From positions 1 through 64,000 of the forward strand of contig CAMCMB010000013.1 in assembly GCA_945875845.1 (NCBI GenBank): a stretch of 64,000 nt of DNA, read 5' to 3'. The position numbers and the translations under genes are program-made. The DNA is from Pirellula staleyi DSM 6068 (lineage in GTDB: Bacteria > Planctomycetota > Planctomycetia > Pirellulales > Pirellulaceae). Positions 45,375 to 54,280 of the stretch are shown here, one piece after another. The notes below the pieces were generated by a model. That model saw nothing but the letters and a program-made list of their open reading frames with translations. It did no database searches and was not told the DNA's origin. Each line of letters begins with the position of its first letter. Position 1 is the stretch's first letter.

Positions 45375-46691
45375 CTACCGACTCTCAATGGGAACGATTT
45401 CGCGCTTCACAGGCCCCGTATAGACCTGACGCGGTCGACCGATACGAGTGTTCGGCGAGTTCTGCATTTCAACCCAGTGAGCGATCCAACCTGGCAATCG
45501 ACCGATGGCGAACAACACAGTAAACATCTGGATCGGGATTCCCATGGCTCGGTAGATTACGCCCGAATAGAAGTCGACATTCGGATACAATTTTCGTTCG
45601 ACGAAGTATGGGTCGCGCAATGCAACCGCTTCTAGTTCCTGGGCTACTTCAAACAAGGGATCGTTCAGATTCAGTTTATTAAGCAGCACATCGCAGGCTG
45701 CTTTGATAATTTTGGCTCTTGGGTCATAGTTTTTGTAGACACGATGTCCAAAGCCCATCAGTCTGAAATTGCTCGACTTATCCTTGGCCATATCGACGTA
45801 CTTTTTGACGTTGCCACCATCATCGGCGATCTGCTTTAGCATATTCACGCAAGCTTCGTTTGCTCCACCATGCAGCGGTCCCCACAATGCGCAAATGCCC
45901 GCCGAGACACAAGCGAATAAATTCGCGTTCGACGAGCCGACCAACCGCACCGTCGAAGTACTGCAGTTTTGTTCGTGATCCGCGTGAACGATCAACAACA
46001 AATTCAATGCCCGTACAAAATCGGGGTCCGGCTGATATCGCTCGCTTGGCAACGCAAACATCATGCTTAGAAAATTCTGGCAGTAGTCCAAACTGTTGTC
46101 GGGATAGATAAAAGGCTGTCCAAAAGCTTTCTTGTAGCTGTACGCTGCGATCGTCGGCAACTTGGCAATCAAGCGATGAATGGAAACTTCCACTTCGTCT
46201 GGATCATGTGGATCGAGAGCATCCTGATAGAAAGTCGAAAGGGCACCCACCACACTTGAAAGAATCGCCATCGGGTGTGCATCCCGAGGGAAGCCGTTGT
46301 AAAACGACCTCATGTCCTCATGCAACATCGTGTGCTTCTCGATCGAATCTTTGAACTTATCTAACTGAGCGATCGTTGGTAATTCACCATAGATCAGGAG
46401 ATAACTCGTCTCGAGGAAGTCGCAGTGTTCTGCCAGGGCCTCGATTGGATATCCGCGATAACGCAGAATCCCTCTATCTCCGTCCAAATACGTAATCGAA
46501 CTCGATGCAGCGGCCGTGTTTGCGAAGCCGTCATCGATTGTCGTATGACCTGTATCCTTCAGTAACTTCGAGATATCGATGGCTCGGTCGTTTTCGGTAC
46601 CGACAAGCACGGGCAGCTCGATATCCTTTCCGCCGACACTCAATTTGGCTTTGGTTGCGTCAACTTTGGGCGAAGCGAACGTAGCGCTCAT
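45375..46691 (-). CDS. gltA: Citrate synthase
   Basis: Condenses acetyl-CoA with oxaloacetate at the entry of the TCA cycle. The 438-aa length is typical of the hexameric bacterial type. Catalytic residues are visible: His in GPLHGGANEAC, His in GFGHRVYKNYDPRA, and Asp in NVDFYSGVIYRAMGI. The beta-rich N-terminus (KLSVGGKDIELPVLVGTENDRAIDISKL) is also typical of GltA. It stands first in a pair with the lipase gene. The prpD-like gene at 7.6 kb could share substrates with a methylcitrate synthase, but this gene's sequence reads as citrate synthase. Confidence 0.96.
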   Translation of the reverse strand: MSATFASPKVDATKAKLSVGGKDIELPVLVGTENDRAIDISKLLKDTGHTTIDDGFANTAAASSSITYLDGDRGILRYRGYPIEALAEHCDFLETSYLLIYGELPTIAQLDKFKDSIEKHTMLHEDMRSFYNGFPRDAHPMAILSSVVGALSTFYQDALDPHDPDEVEVSIHRLIAKLPTIAAYSYKKAFGQPFIYPDNSLDYCQNFLSMMFALPSERYQPDPDFVRALNLLLIVHADHEQNCSTSTVRLVGSSNANLFACVSAGICALWGPLHGGANEACVNMLKQIADDGGNVKKYVDMAKDKSSNFRLMGFGHRVYKNYDPRAKIIKAACDVLLNKLNLNDPLFEVAQELEAVALRDPYFVERKLYPNVDFYSGVIYRAMGIPIQMFTVLFAIGRLPGWIAHWVEMQNSPNTRIGRPRQVYTGPVKREIVPIESR

Positions 46692-46806
46692 GAAATACTC
46701 CGCTGCAATGGATTTTTAGATCCGCAGCTCCAAAAAAGGGTGGGAAAATAAGCTCCAGCAGTGTAGCCGGAAGCGTGCGCCACGACAATCAGTCATGTGC
46801 CAAAGC

Positions 46807-47976
46807 CTATTCGAACTCCTCAAAATCGTCCCGCACCATCTCGCCAGGACTCTCAACCATCTGGCAATAACTGTCGTAGCGCCGTCCGTCAAGCCTGCCG
46901 TCGGCGACCGCGTCTTTGACGGCGCATAAGTTTTCGTGAATGTGAGTGCAGTTTGGATAACGACAGTTTGAGGCAAAAGGTCGGATGTCTCGAAAAAGAC
47001 CCGACATTTCACTGGTCACGATATCCCACAGTTGGAACTGCCGCACTCCAGGCGTGTCGATCATCGACCCACCATAGCTCAGTGGAAAAACCTCGGCGGT
47101 CGTCGTGGTATGCTTGCCCTTTTGGTTTTCCGCACTAACGGCTTGGACACGTTGTTTAAGATCCTTGTCAATGGCGTTGAGAATCGACGATTTGCCCACA
47201 CCGCTCTGCCCAATCACGACGCTGTTGCGATTGCGGGTGATATCGCGTAGTCGCGAAAGCCCCCAACCCTTGGCCGCACTGACCATCAGCACACGATATC
47301 CCATTTGCGCATACGTTCCAATCAGCGGTTGCAACGCTGCCACATCGATCAAATCGCATTTATTGATACAGATGCAAGCGTCGAGCTGATTTTGTTCGGC
47401 AGTCGCCAAAACGCGATCGATCAGGTTCGGTTTGATCGATGGCTGAGCGGCACTGGTCACCACCAGCAACTGATCCACATTGGCAACAATAACATGCCGA
47501 CGCTGCTTGCTGGTGCGACTCAACGTGGAACGCCTCGGTTCAATCCGAACGATCCAAGCTTGTGCAGCTCCCTCCGGAAGCAACTTCACTGCATCGCCTG
47601 CGACGAGGACGTGCCGTTGATCGGTTGCAAGATTCTTAAGAACCCTGCGGACAGCACACCGAAAAATCCGACCATCGGCCACACGCACTATGGATTCCAA
47701 GCCGTGAACCCGCAGCACCAAACCGCTGAGTGCCGATGGAGCATTTACGTTGAGGTCAACCTGCCCAAATGCGTCCTGCGGTTCGCGTTCGATCAAATTT
47801 CCTTGGACTGTTCGATGGCGTGTATGCTCTCCCTTGCCGCTCACGCGTTGCGACGCAACGGTATCTATATCGTCCTGATTCGACGCGTAATCGCTGGTGA
47901 GATCCGCGTCACGGGCTTGGGATTGATGATTCTTGCGAAACTCGATCCGAACTTTGTTGGATTTCTTGCGGGGCAT
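46807..47976 (-). CDS. rsgA: Ribosome small subunit-dependent GTPase A
   Basis: Circularly permuted GTPase that helps late 30S maturation. The start is set at ATG 47976 (MPRKKSNKVRIEFRKN), eight bases from the ftsH stop, rather than the longer frame. N-terminal OB-fold (GLVLRVHGLESIVRVADGRIFRCAVR), then G4 first (CINKCDL), G1 (GQSGVGKSSILNAI), G3 (DTPGVRQF), and the zinc-binding domain with C..C.H..C (NCRYPNCTHIHENLCAV). The 389-aa length is slightly longer than usual because of an N-terminal extension. It is likely co-transcribed with ftsH. Confidence 0.95.
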   Translation of the reverse strand: MPRKKSNKVRIEFRKNHQSQARDADLTSDYASNQDDIDTVASQRVSGKGEHTRHRTVQGNLIEREPQDAFGQVDLNVNAPSALSGLVLRVHGLESIVRVADGRIFRCAVRRVLKNLATDQRHVLVAGDAVKLLPEGAAQAWIVRIEPRRSTLSRTSKQRRHVIVANVDQLLVVTSAAQPSIKPNLIDRVLATAEQNQLDACICINKCDLIDVAALQPLIGTYAQMGYRVLMVSAAKGWGLSRLRDITRNRNSVVIGQSGVGKSSILNAIDKDLKQRVQAVSAENQKGKHTTTTAEVFPLSYGGSMIDTPGVRQFQLWDIVTSEMSGLFRDIRPFASNCRYPNCTHIHENLCAVKDAVADGRLDGRRYDSYCQMVESPGEMVRDDFEEFE

Positions 47977-47983
47977 ACTCTCG

Positions 47984-50032
47984 CTATCTGGCAACGACCG
48001 TTTCGGTCGGTTTGGTCTCAGGAATTCCTTTGACGTGAACGCTTGGGCCTATCAATTCCGTGATTTCTTTTTCATCTAGCTCTTCTCTTTCCATCAGCGC
48101 ATCTTTGAGACGTTCGAGCTCTTCGCGCCGAGCGTGAAGAATGTCGGATGCGCGGCGATCTGCGGCCCGCAAGGTGTCGCCCACCTCGGCGTCGATCGTT
48201 TCTTGTGTTCGCTCGCTGAACTGACGCTGCTGATGAATCTCACGGCCGAGAAATGGATCGCTATCGGAGAGCTTGTAGGATACCGGTCCCAGTTTCAAAC
48301 TCATTCCCCAATGAGAAACCATTCGCCTCCCGAGGCTCGTGGCCCTTTCGAGGTCGTTTTCTGCGCCGACGGATGTTTCGTCGTAGATAATCTTTTCGGC
48401 GGCTCGGCCCGCTAACAATACCACCAATTGATCTCGAATCTCACTTTCGGACATGTTCATGCGGTCCTCGTTGGGCAAAATCTGGGTGCTGCCAAGCGAC
48501 TGCCCACGCGGTACAACAGTAACTTTGTGAACCCGCTGAGCACCCGGCAAAAACCAGGCCGTCAACGTGTGCCCAGCTTCGTGATATGCGGTCTTTTCTT
48601 TTTCACTTGGTTGCAAGACCTCCTCTCGTTTTGCACCCATCAGAACTTTGTCCCTCGCGTAATCGAAGTCACTCATGCTGACTCGCGTTTTGTCATGGCG
48701 GGCAGCCCACAGCGCGGATTCATTGACAATATTTCGCAAATCCGCCCCGGTCAATCCCACGGTCGCTTCCGCAATAATGTGCAAATCTACGTCGTTGTCC
48801 AAGGGAACTTCTCGGACATGCACCTTGAGAATTGCCTCGCGGCCTTTGAGCGTAGGTCTCCCAACAGTCACAAGTCGATCGAATCTACCCGGACGCAACA
48901 AGGCCGGATCCAACACATCTGGTCGATTCGTTGCAGCCATGATAATGACGGAATCCGTTGGCGAAAAACCATCCATTTCGCCAAGAATCTGGTTCAACGT
49001 TTGCTCGCGCTCGTCATGACCACCTCCCAAACCTGCACCGCGCTGCCGACCTACCGCATCGATTTCATCAATGAAAATAATCGCTGGCGATTGATCTTTG
49101 GCGGTTGCAAAGAGATCCCGAACCCGAGATGCGCCTACGCCAACAAACATTTGAATGAATTCGCTGCCATTGACCGAAAAGAAGGCGACTCCGGCTTCTC
49201 CCGCAACCGCTCGAGCAAGCAGCGTTTTGCCAGTCCCCGGGGGTCCGTTGAGCAACACGCCTTTCGGAACCCGGCCCCCCAGTTTCTGGAACTTTTCGGG
49301 CGACTTTAGAAACTCGACAATCTCCTGCAAATCCGCCTTGACTCCTTCCAGACCCGCGACGTCGTCAAAGGTAATACTCTGATCCGAGGGTTCAAAGCGC
49401 TTGGCGGTTGAACGTGTAAAGCTATTGAGAAAGCCGCCCCCCATCATGGAGTCCCGGCTTCGGCGAAAGAACAGATACAAGCCAACAATCGTCACGACCA
49501 ACATAGAAAGGAAAATGAGCATCATGATCGTACTAAGCGTTCCGCCGGGAACGACGCTGTATTCAAATGGATCTGTGGGCGTGGAAGGCACCGCATCCGG
49601 ATCCTTGGGATCTGCTATCGCCTTCTTCGATGTTGCCCGCAGTTCATTTAGCTTGCGGAATAACTCCGATTGCGCCTCTGCCCCAGCCGGGATAAAGACT
49701 TCAAAGTCCTTTTTGAGCGTTTCTTTCGTACCGTCTGCTGACTCTTTGGGTTTCTTGAGCTTGCCGTAGTAGTCATACGTGGCTGGAGCCGGCGGCGGAA
49801 ACACAAAGGACCCCTGAATGTAGGAATCGTAAATGGTCAAACGCTGAATGTTCTGGTTGTCCAATTGTTCCAGGAAGAAACTGTAGTCAATCCGGGAACT
49901 CGTCATTCCCGGTACGAAGAACAGCATCATAAAGACAGCTAGCAAAATCAATCCGACCATCCAGAAACTTTGCCCTCGACGAACAGGTGCGGAAGGACCT
50001 TCGTTTTTTTCTTGCTTGGGAAAATTGCTCAT
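47984..50032 (-). CDS. ftsH: ATP-dependent zinc metalloprotease FtsH
   Basis: Membrane-anchored AAA+ protease that degrades misfolded and regulatory proteins. The 682-aa product has TM1 at about 22-42, a periplasmic domain, TM2 at about 166-189, the AAA domain with Walker A GPPGTGKT (263-270), Walker [15 protein letters not shown] and the arginine finger region (LLRPGRFDR), and the M41 protease motif HEAGH ([13 protein letters not shown]) with the downstream Asp ligand ([16 protein letters not shown]). It begins 205 bases from the divergent FlgN-like gene and is followed by rsgA after eight bases. Confidence 0.97.
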   Translation of the reverse strand: MSNFPKQEKNEGPSAPVRRGQSFWMVGLILLAVFMMLFFVPGMTSSRIDYSFFLEQLDNQNIQRLTIYDSYIQGSFVFPPPAPATYDYYGKLKKPKESADGTKETLKKDFEVFIPAGAEAQSELFRKLNELRATSKKAIADPKDPDAVPSTPTDPFEYSVVPGGTLSTIMMLIFLSMLVVTIVGLYLFFRRSRDSMMGGGFLNSFTRSTAKRFEPSDQSITFDDVAGLEGVKADLQEIVEFLKSPEKFQKLGGRVPKGVLLNGPPGTGKTLLARAVAGEAGVAFFSVNGSEFIQMFVGVGASRVRDLFATAKDQSPAIIFIDEIDAVGRQRGAGLGGGHDEREQTLNQILGEMDGFSPTDSVIIMAATNRPDVLDPALLRPGRFDRLVTVGRPTLKGREAILKVHVREVPLDNDVDLHIIAEATVGLTGADLRNIVNESALWAARHDKTRVSMSDFDYARDKVLMGAKREEVLQPSEKEKTAYHEAGHTLTAWFLPGAQRVHKVTVVPRGQSLGSTQILPNEDRMNMSESEIRDQLVVLLAGRAAEKIIYDETSVGAENDLERATSLGRRMVSHWGMSLKLGPVSYKLSDSDPFLGREIHQQRQFSERTQETIDAEVGDTLRAADRRASDILHARREELERLKDALMEREELDEKEITELIGPSVHVKGIPETKPTETVVAR

Positions 50033-50237
50033 GTGCCGATGCTATCCGAATCGCTTAATTTGAATGAAAAATGGGACGAGTGACCCTAGCGTTCAACTGC
50101 TCAAAGAGATCGCATTGTAACGGTAAGGCCAAATTGCTGGCAGGTCTACCACGTTTTCTCCTCTTCCGCCTTGGCTTTCGACGAGTTTTTTGATATTTCC
50201 CAAAGGAAACCGATCCCTTCATGTACTCGAGGCCCCC

Positions 50238-50717
50238 ATGTACCAAGATCTGCCTCATGCGAACGTCCTCTCCACCAACCATTTGTACTCCCTGATTGAA
50301 TCGAAACTGCTCCTATTGACGGAAATGCAAGGCTTGTCGATCGCTCAGTCCGATTTAGTCGCAAAACAGGACATGTCCGCCTTGATGACGTTGTTGTCTC
50401 GCAAACAAGATTTGATGGGCAGGCTTCTGCATATTCAAAGCCAACTCGTCCCATTCCAGCCTCAGGACCCGGAGCAGCGTGTTTGGGCCGATCCAGCGAG
50501 ACGCAAAACGTGCCAAAATAGGATCGCCCGCTGTGATCAGTTGCTACAGCAGATGATCATCATGGAAACTCGTTCTCTCGATACCATGCATCTTCTGCGA
50601 GAAATCGGGGCCGCACAACTTCAACAGAAAACCAACGCTTCGACTCTTCAACATGCCTATCAAGCAGGTGAGTTGGACAAATCGATCATCGATAACGCTT
50701 TTTGCGTCGAAGGCTAG
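50238..50717 (+). CDS. FlgN-like coiled-coil protein
   Basis: The ATG at 50238 (MYQDLPHAN) follows CGAGG at good spacing. The 159-aa product is almost all helical: LYSLIESKLLLLTEMQGLSIAQSDLVAKQDM then LMTLLSRKQDLMGRLLHIQSQL resembles the FlgN family (flagellar chaperone for hook-junction proteins). The assignment rests on the pattern of helices and length, not on a strict motif. No flagellar genes lie nearby, although csrA is at 13 kb. A general coiled-coil protein is possible. Confidence 0.45.
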   Translation: MYQDLPHANVLSTNHLYSLIESKLLLLTEMQGLSIAQSDLVAKQDMSALMTLLSRKQDLMGRLLHIQSQLVPFQPQDPEQRVWADPARRKTCQNRIARCDQLLQQMIIMETRSLDTMHLLREIGAAQLQQKTNASTLQHAYQAGELDKSIIDNAFCVEG

Positions 50718-50798
50718 CTGAGTCTCTGATTGAGATACAATTCCTCGATCGAACGGGTTGTGTCGGCTTCGTGGGCCGATTTGTCGGCCCGGAGCCCG

Positions 50799-51105
50799 CG
50801 ATCACATACGAGCCAAACATGCCAGCGGTCGCTTGGCTGGTGACCGCCATAGCGCCCCCGTGATGACCAGATCGAGGGTGATCTCAGGCTTGCTCTTGAC
50901 CCAACTGGGATCGCGAGTTGCGACGTGATACGCTCCCCCTAAATCCTTGGCGATGATCCCCTTCATAGCCCTGCGCTCGGAAGTGTTGGAACAACCGGTT
51001 GACATCCTCTTTGTTGTTCGCAAGCTGCCCGTCCGCCAACGAAACAGACTCTTGCGGCCATGGGATCGGGGCCGTCGGGTCGGCCTTGGCTTGCTCCGTG
51101 ATTGC
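50799..51105 (-). pseudogene. Decayed ATP-dependent DNA ligase fragment
   Basis: Parts of one ligase appear in three reading frames. Frame A carries EDVNRLFQHFRAQGYEG; frame B continues without gap as KGIIAKDLGGAYHVATRDPSW, then VKSKPEITLDLVITGAL (ligase motif V, K.K); frame C then carries TAGMFGSYVIAG, the glycine-rich strand of the OB domain. The A to B shift lies at a four-C run (50958-50961, plus strand) and the B to C shift near a five-C run (50855-50859). The catalytic lysine motif KxDG is missing. A remnant of a larger gene, not functional. Confidence 0.6.
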
Positions 51106-51260
51106 AACCTACAAATGATAAGGCATGTCGTGGAACGCTAATTCGTCGCTCGGTAAACCGATCGACTTGAAGCTAGCCGCAAGATCATTGGCCCGTGCAT
51201 CCCAATCCTGAACGTCGTCGTTCGTGATGATCTTCATCGATATTTAAGATGGAGAACCGT

Positions 51261-51340
51261 ACCCAGGGCGGCGCTTCGCGACGTACCGTCGCTGCGCTCT
51301 GCCCTGGGCTATGATGTTGCTGCCCCATTCGGGGCGAAAA
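51261..51340 (-). repeat. CGCCCCGAATGGGGC repeat, long copy
   Basis: ACCCAGGGCGGCGCTTCGCG...GCTCTGCCCTGGGCTATGATGTTGCTGCCCCATTCGGGGCGAAAA. The CCCAGGGC/GCCCTGGG arms form an outer hairpin. The right half is the same as 12741-12778 inverted. Confidence 0.75.
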
Positions 51341-51350
51341 CCGCCAGCTA

Positions 51351-51755
51351 TTAGTTGGCTGCTTTTGGAAGGATGCTTTCGGTACCCGCGCGAACACCTG
51401 ATGGCTGTCCTGCAGACGAATACGGCGTTGTGGTCGAATACGGCGTTGAGTAAGTAGGGGGTTGGGTCGAATAGGATCCAGATGGCATACCGATTGGGGT
51501 GCCCTCATAGGAATCGACGATCGGACCCTCATAACCGCCATAGTTCATGCTGTTGGTGGCACACGATTCGCACTCACCTGCCGCAGATTGCATTGGGGCA
51601 CCTTGGCACCCCGCGTCGCATGGCTCACCCACATTGCGAGCGCCGTGGAAGCGTTGGTTCAGCTTCGCAAAAAAGCTAGGCCTCGAACTTTGACCGCATG
51701 AGCATCCAGCGAAAGCCAGCAACAAGCTGGCCGAAATTAATGTCTTTGTTTTCAT
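51351..51755 (-). CDS. Small lipoprotein with Cys-rich and Tyr/Thr-rich regions
   Basis: The start is set at 51755 (MKTKTLISASLLLAFAGC), preceded by GGGAGAAATGGGAA. The longer frame to 51974 reads antisense through the upstream region of the hydrolase gene and is not supported. The 134-aa product has a signal peptide with lipid site C18. The middle has regularly spaced cysteines (CDAGCQ, CESCAT); the tail is Tyr/Ser/Thr/Pro-rich (STPYSTTTPYSS). Function unknown; probably surface-located. Confidence 0.6.
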   Translation of the reverse strand: MKTKTLISASLLLAFAGCSCGQSSRPSFFAKLNQRFHGARNVGEPCDAGCQGAPMQSAAGECESCATNSMNYGGYEGPIVDSYEGTPIGMPSGSYSTQPPTYSTPYSTTTPYSSAGQPSGVRAGTESILPKAAN

Positions 51756-52002
51756 TTCCCATTTCTCCCCTAAGAATTCCATTGTGACCCTTGCATCGGT
51801 GCACATTTTTCCGAACAACTCTACGACACCATTCCGGTTGTGCAAACAAACATGGAATATTTTTCGTGATTGGAAAAGTTTTCCTAACGCTCCGCACCGT
51901 GTTTCGGTGTTACAGTTATTCGGCAATGGAATAGCTTTCGGAGCGCTTCGATGGATCGGGATTGAATCACTCACATTCTCTCATGCAAAAGATCGTGGCT
52001 CT

Positions 52003-53025
52003 ATGCTACCCAACCTTTTTGCCCTAACGGCTCGTGCCGCTGCAATAATCCTTTTGCTGTGCTCTGTCGCGATTTCCCTATCGCGACAGGCAAACGGCGA
52101 TCAGTCGGACATATTCGAAATCTCGACGAGACATTTGCCAGATCATTTTAGTTCAATTGATTTTCAGAACCCAAACGTCGAAGTAAACAAGTGGCAGGGC
52201 AATGGCTGGCTACGTAGTTCAGTAGAGCAAGCTCTACCGGCAATAAGCACGGATACCTTGACGATTTTGTACGTGCATGGCAACTTCATGGAGAGAAACA
52301 ATTCCCTCAATCGAATTCGCATCATCGATGGATACCTTCGCCAGCAGACAGACCGACCCTATCGACTTTTGATGTTGTCATGGCCAAGTCAGCGTGAGAG
52401 AAAGCCACTGCGAGATGTAATCGACAACGCAGAGTCAGCCGAATGTCAAGCACTTTATGTTTCATGGATCTTGCACAGACTACACCAAGAAACTCAAGTA
52501 AGTCTGCTGGGTTTTTCGTTTGGAGCGCGAGCCGTGACCGGTGGATTGCATTTGAATGCGGGTGGGTCCATTCCCGGCTTCTGTCCAACCCCAACAATCG
52601 ACGATGGTATTTCGTCAAAATATCGAGTTGGGCTCGTAGCGCCGGCCATCGATCGCGATTGGATCGCGCCCAACGGGATGCATGGTCTGGCCCTAACACA
52701 TGTCGATTCGTTGATCAACTTATACAATTCGAGAGATCCTGTCCTCAGGCGTTTTCGATTCCTTGATCGATTCGGTCGACCGGTTGCAGCTGGATTTTCT
52801 GGGTTTTCAGGATTTAATGGACTTGAGGCCTTTTCTAATCCACGTGCCACTTCACCACTGTCTGGACAATCTCGTATCCGACAATACGATTGTGGGACCA
52901 TCATAGGCAGCACGCACTCCGAGAAGAGTTACTATGGTCAGTGCCCTTATTTTCGGTTGATGATCCAACACTTGCTTTGGAAAGAAACGGGAGAATCGAA
53001 CTTCAATGCCTGCGTCGTTCCGTGA
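52003..53025 (+). CDS. Alpha/beta hydrolase, probably exported
   Basis: The ATG at 52003 (MLPNLFALTARAAAIILLL) gives a signal-anchor; the frame upstream is not protein-like. The 340-aa product has the oxyanion strand LTILYVHGNF (about 86-95), the nucleophile elbow G170-F-S172-F-G174 in LLGFSFGARAV, and His near the C-terminus in GSTHSEKSYYG. The acid may be D228 or D247 region (ALTHVDSLINLYNSRDPVL). The substrate is not predicted. It overlaps the next gene by 20 bases, so the two are translated together. Confidence 0.75.
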   Translation: MLPNLFALTARAAAIILLLCSVAISLSRQANGDQSDIFEISTRHLPDHFSSIDFQNPNVEVNKWQGNGWLRSSVEQALPAISTDTLTILYVHGNFMERNNSLNRIRIIDGYLRQQTDRPYRLLMLSWPSQRERKPLRDVIDNAESAECQALYVSWILHRLHQETQVSLLGFSFGARAVTGGLHLNAGGSIPGFCPTPTIDDGISSKYRVGLVAPAIDRDWIAPNGMHGLALTHVDSLINLYNSRDPVLRRFRFLDRFGRPVAAGFSGFSGFNGLEAFSNPRATSPLSGQSRIRQYDCGTIIGSTHSEKSYYGQCPYFRLMIQHLLWKETGESNFNACVVP

Positions 53026-53953
53026 GAGCCTTGCCCTGCGATTGGATGCGGACTCGCAACGATTTGAATGTGTTCCGTTAAACAGCTTGTCTTGGTCGGT
53101 CCATGACGCCGGAACCATGTACGGCGCGATTCTTGTAGAGCGATTTCGGACGTACGGAGGTCGAATGTTCGATCTAGATGACCGAAGCGATCGGTTGTTC
53201 AGGTCAGCAGGTTTCCTCACGATCGAATCTCAATTCATCGCGAGCCAATTTGAAGCGAATTGCCAACGTCTGCTCGACTTGAATCACGAACTGGTCGAGC
53301 TATCAGGTGATGTCAGTATCGTCGTACTGCTATCGCCAGGCGAAATGGTGGAGAAAACAAATGGTCATTCGCCCTCGTGCATGTTTCATCTGAGCCCATT
53401 GCCCTTCGGCAAGCTTGCAAGTTGGTACCAACATGGAACACCACTAACCATGGGTCGCTACTGCTCGGTTCCTACTCAGTGTTGGCCAACACAAATAAAA
53501 AGTCGCAGTCGATTACCTTATTTGTTGTCCGCTTCGAACGCACCGGAGTCACAACCCGAGTCGCTGGCAGTATTGAAAACGGTTCGCGGGACGATTGCGG
53601 ACACCTCGGTCGCGAATTTGTTAGTCGTCCATCAAGACAACACGATCGCATCCCCGGGCAACGGCGAAATTCTTTTGGGCTGTTCGTTGCAATTGGCGGA
53701 GCGACTGCTCAGCCGTGTTGGGAAAAGCGTGGAATATCGGGACATCCTTGAATCGGATCTGGTTTCTGCCCGTGAAATTATTTTGACCGGATCGAGTGGG
53801 GCGGTATGGAACGCGATTTCGCTCGACGGACGAGTTATCGGCCGGGGCGCACGCGGCGAAGTCGTTGGTATCCTGACGGAACTTTGGAAGAATCATGTCG
53901 GCATGGACTTCGTCGATCAAGCCATCCAACTTGCCAAAGTCAATAATAATTAG
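53006..53953 (+). CDS. Class IV aminotransferase-like PLP enzyme
   Basis: A 315-aa PLP-dependent enzyme of fold type IV (branched-chain aminotransferase / aminodeoxychorismate lyase group). N-terminal HDAGTMYGAILVERFRTYGGRMFDLDDR is typical (about 33-60). K165 in IKSRSRLPY is the expected PLP lysine; GTIADTSVANLLVV (about 196-209) equals the G.V.E.S.SN motif with Asp at the usual Glu (D199), and LTGSSGAVWNAISLDGR (about 264-280) binds the phosphate. The start overlaps the hydrolase gene by 20 bases. Which amino acid it uses is unknown; the Glu to Asp change may alter activity. Confidence 0.8.
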   Translation: MPASFRESLALRLDADSQRFECVPLNSLSWSVHDAGTMYGAILVERFRTYGGRMFDLDDRSDRLFRSAGFLTIESQFIASQFEANCQRLLDLNHELVELSGDVSIVVLLSPGEMVEKTNGHSPSCMFHLSPLPFGKLASWYQHGTPLTMGRYCSVPTQCWPTQIKSRSRLPYLLSASNAPESQPESLAVLKTVRGTIADTSVANLLVVHQDNTIASPGNGEILLGCSLQLAERLLSRVGKSVEYRDILESDLVSAREIILTGSSGAVWNAISLDGRVIGRGARGEVVGILTELWKNHVGMDFVDQAIQLAKVNNN

Positions 53954-54280
53954 GGATCGTTTTGCAGAACGGACTGCAATTCTCTACACTAACGAGGAAC
54001 GGAAAAACATCGTCGCCTTTCGCTCCGCAAAACAAGCGTTACTGCCTCGACCTTTCGCGGATAGGCTGTGAATTTATAGTAGCAGGCACATTCCATGTGC
54101 CGTCCGCAACGCAAAAACCTTCGGTTTTTGAGGCTACGGCACACGGAGTGTGCCTGCTGCTTTCCCAGCGATTCAATAAATTCACAGCCTAGGAGCGAAA
54201 GGCGACACTGTTCCTCGAACGAACCGGTGGGTGTGTTCACATTAACTTCATTGACGAATTTGTATTGATTGGAATGCTGA
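53954..54280. other. Intergenic stretch occupied by a long inverted repeat
   Basis: 327 bp. The 193-bp palindromic element at 54013-54205 takes most of it. No other feature seen. Confidence 0.6.
54013..54205. repeat. Long imperfect palindrome (193 bp)
   Basis: Three nested arms pair in order: TCGCCTTTCGCTCC (54013-54026) with 54192-54205, AGGCTGTGAATTTAT (54063-54077) with 54176-54190, and AGCAGGCACATTCCATGTGC (from 54081) with 54139-54158, the last with two mismatches. The tip is CAAAAACC-TTC-GGTTTTTG. A 36-nt bulge (54027-54062) is the only large asymmetry. A non-autonomous mobile element is likely. Confidence 0.85.

Larger units (their letters stand above)
50718..51350. other. Gap with a ligase relic and a repeat
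   Basis: About 630 bp between the FlgN-like gene and the lipoprotein gene. It contains the ATP-dependent DNA ligase pseudogene (50799-51105) and a long copy of the CGCCCCGAATGGGGC repeat (51261-51340). Between them (51110-51240) a 42-codon minus-strand frame starts MKIITNDDVQDWDARAND and ends before the ligase remains; it is not recognised. Confidence 0.6.

Noticed and set aside
48428-49309. Plus-strand frame opposite ftsH
   Set aside because: Antisense shadow of the conserved AAA domain.
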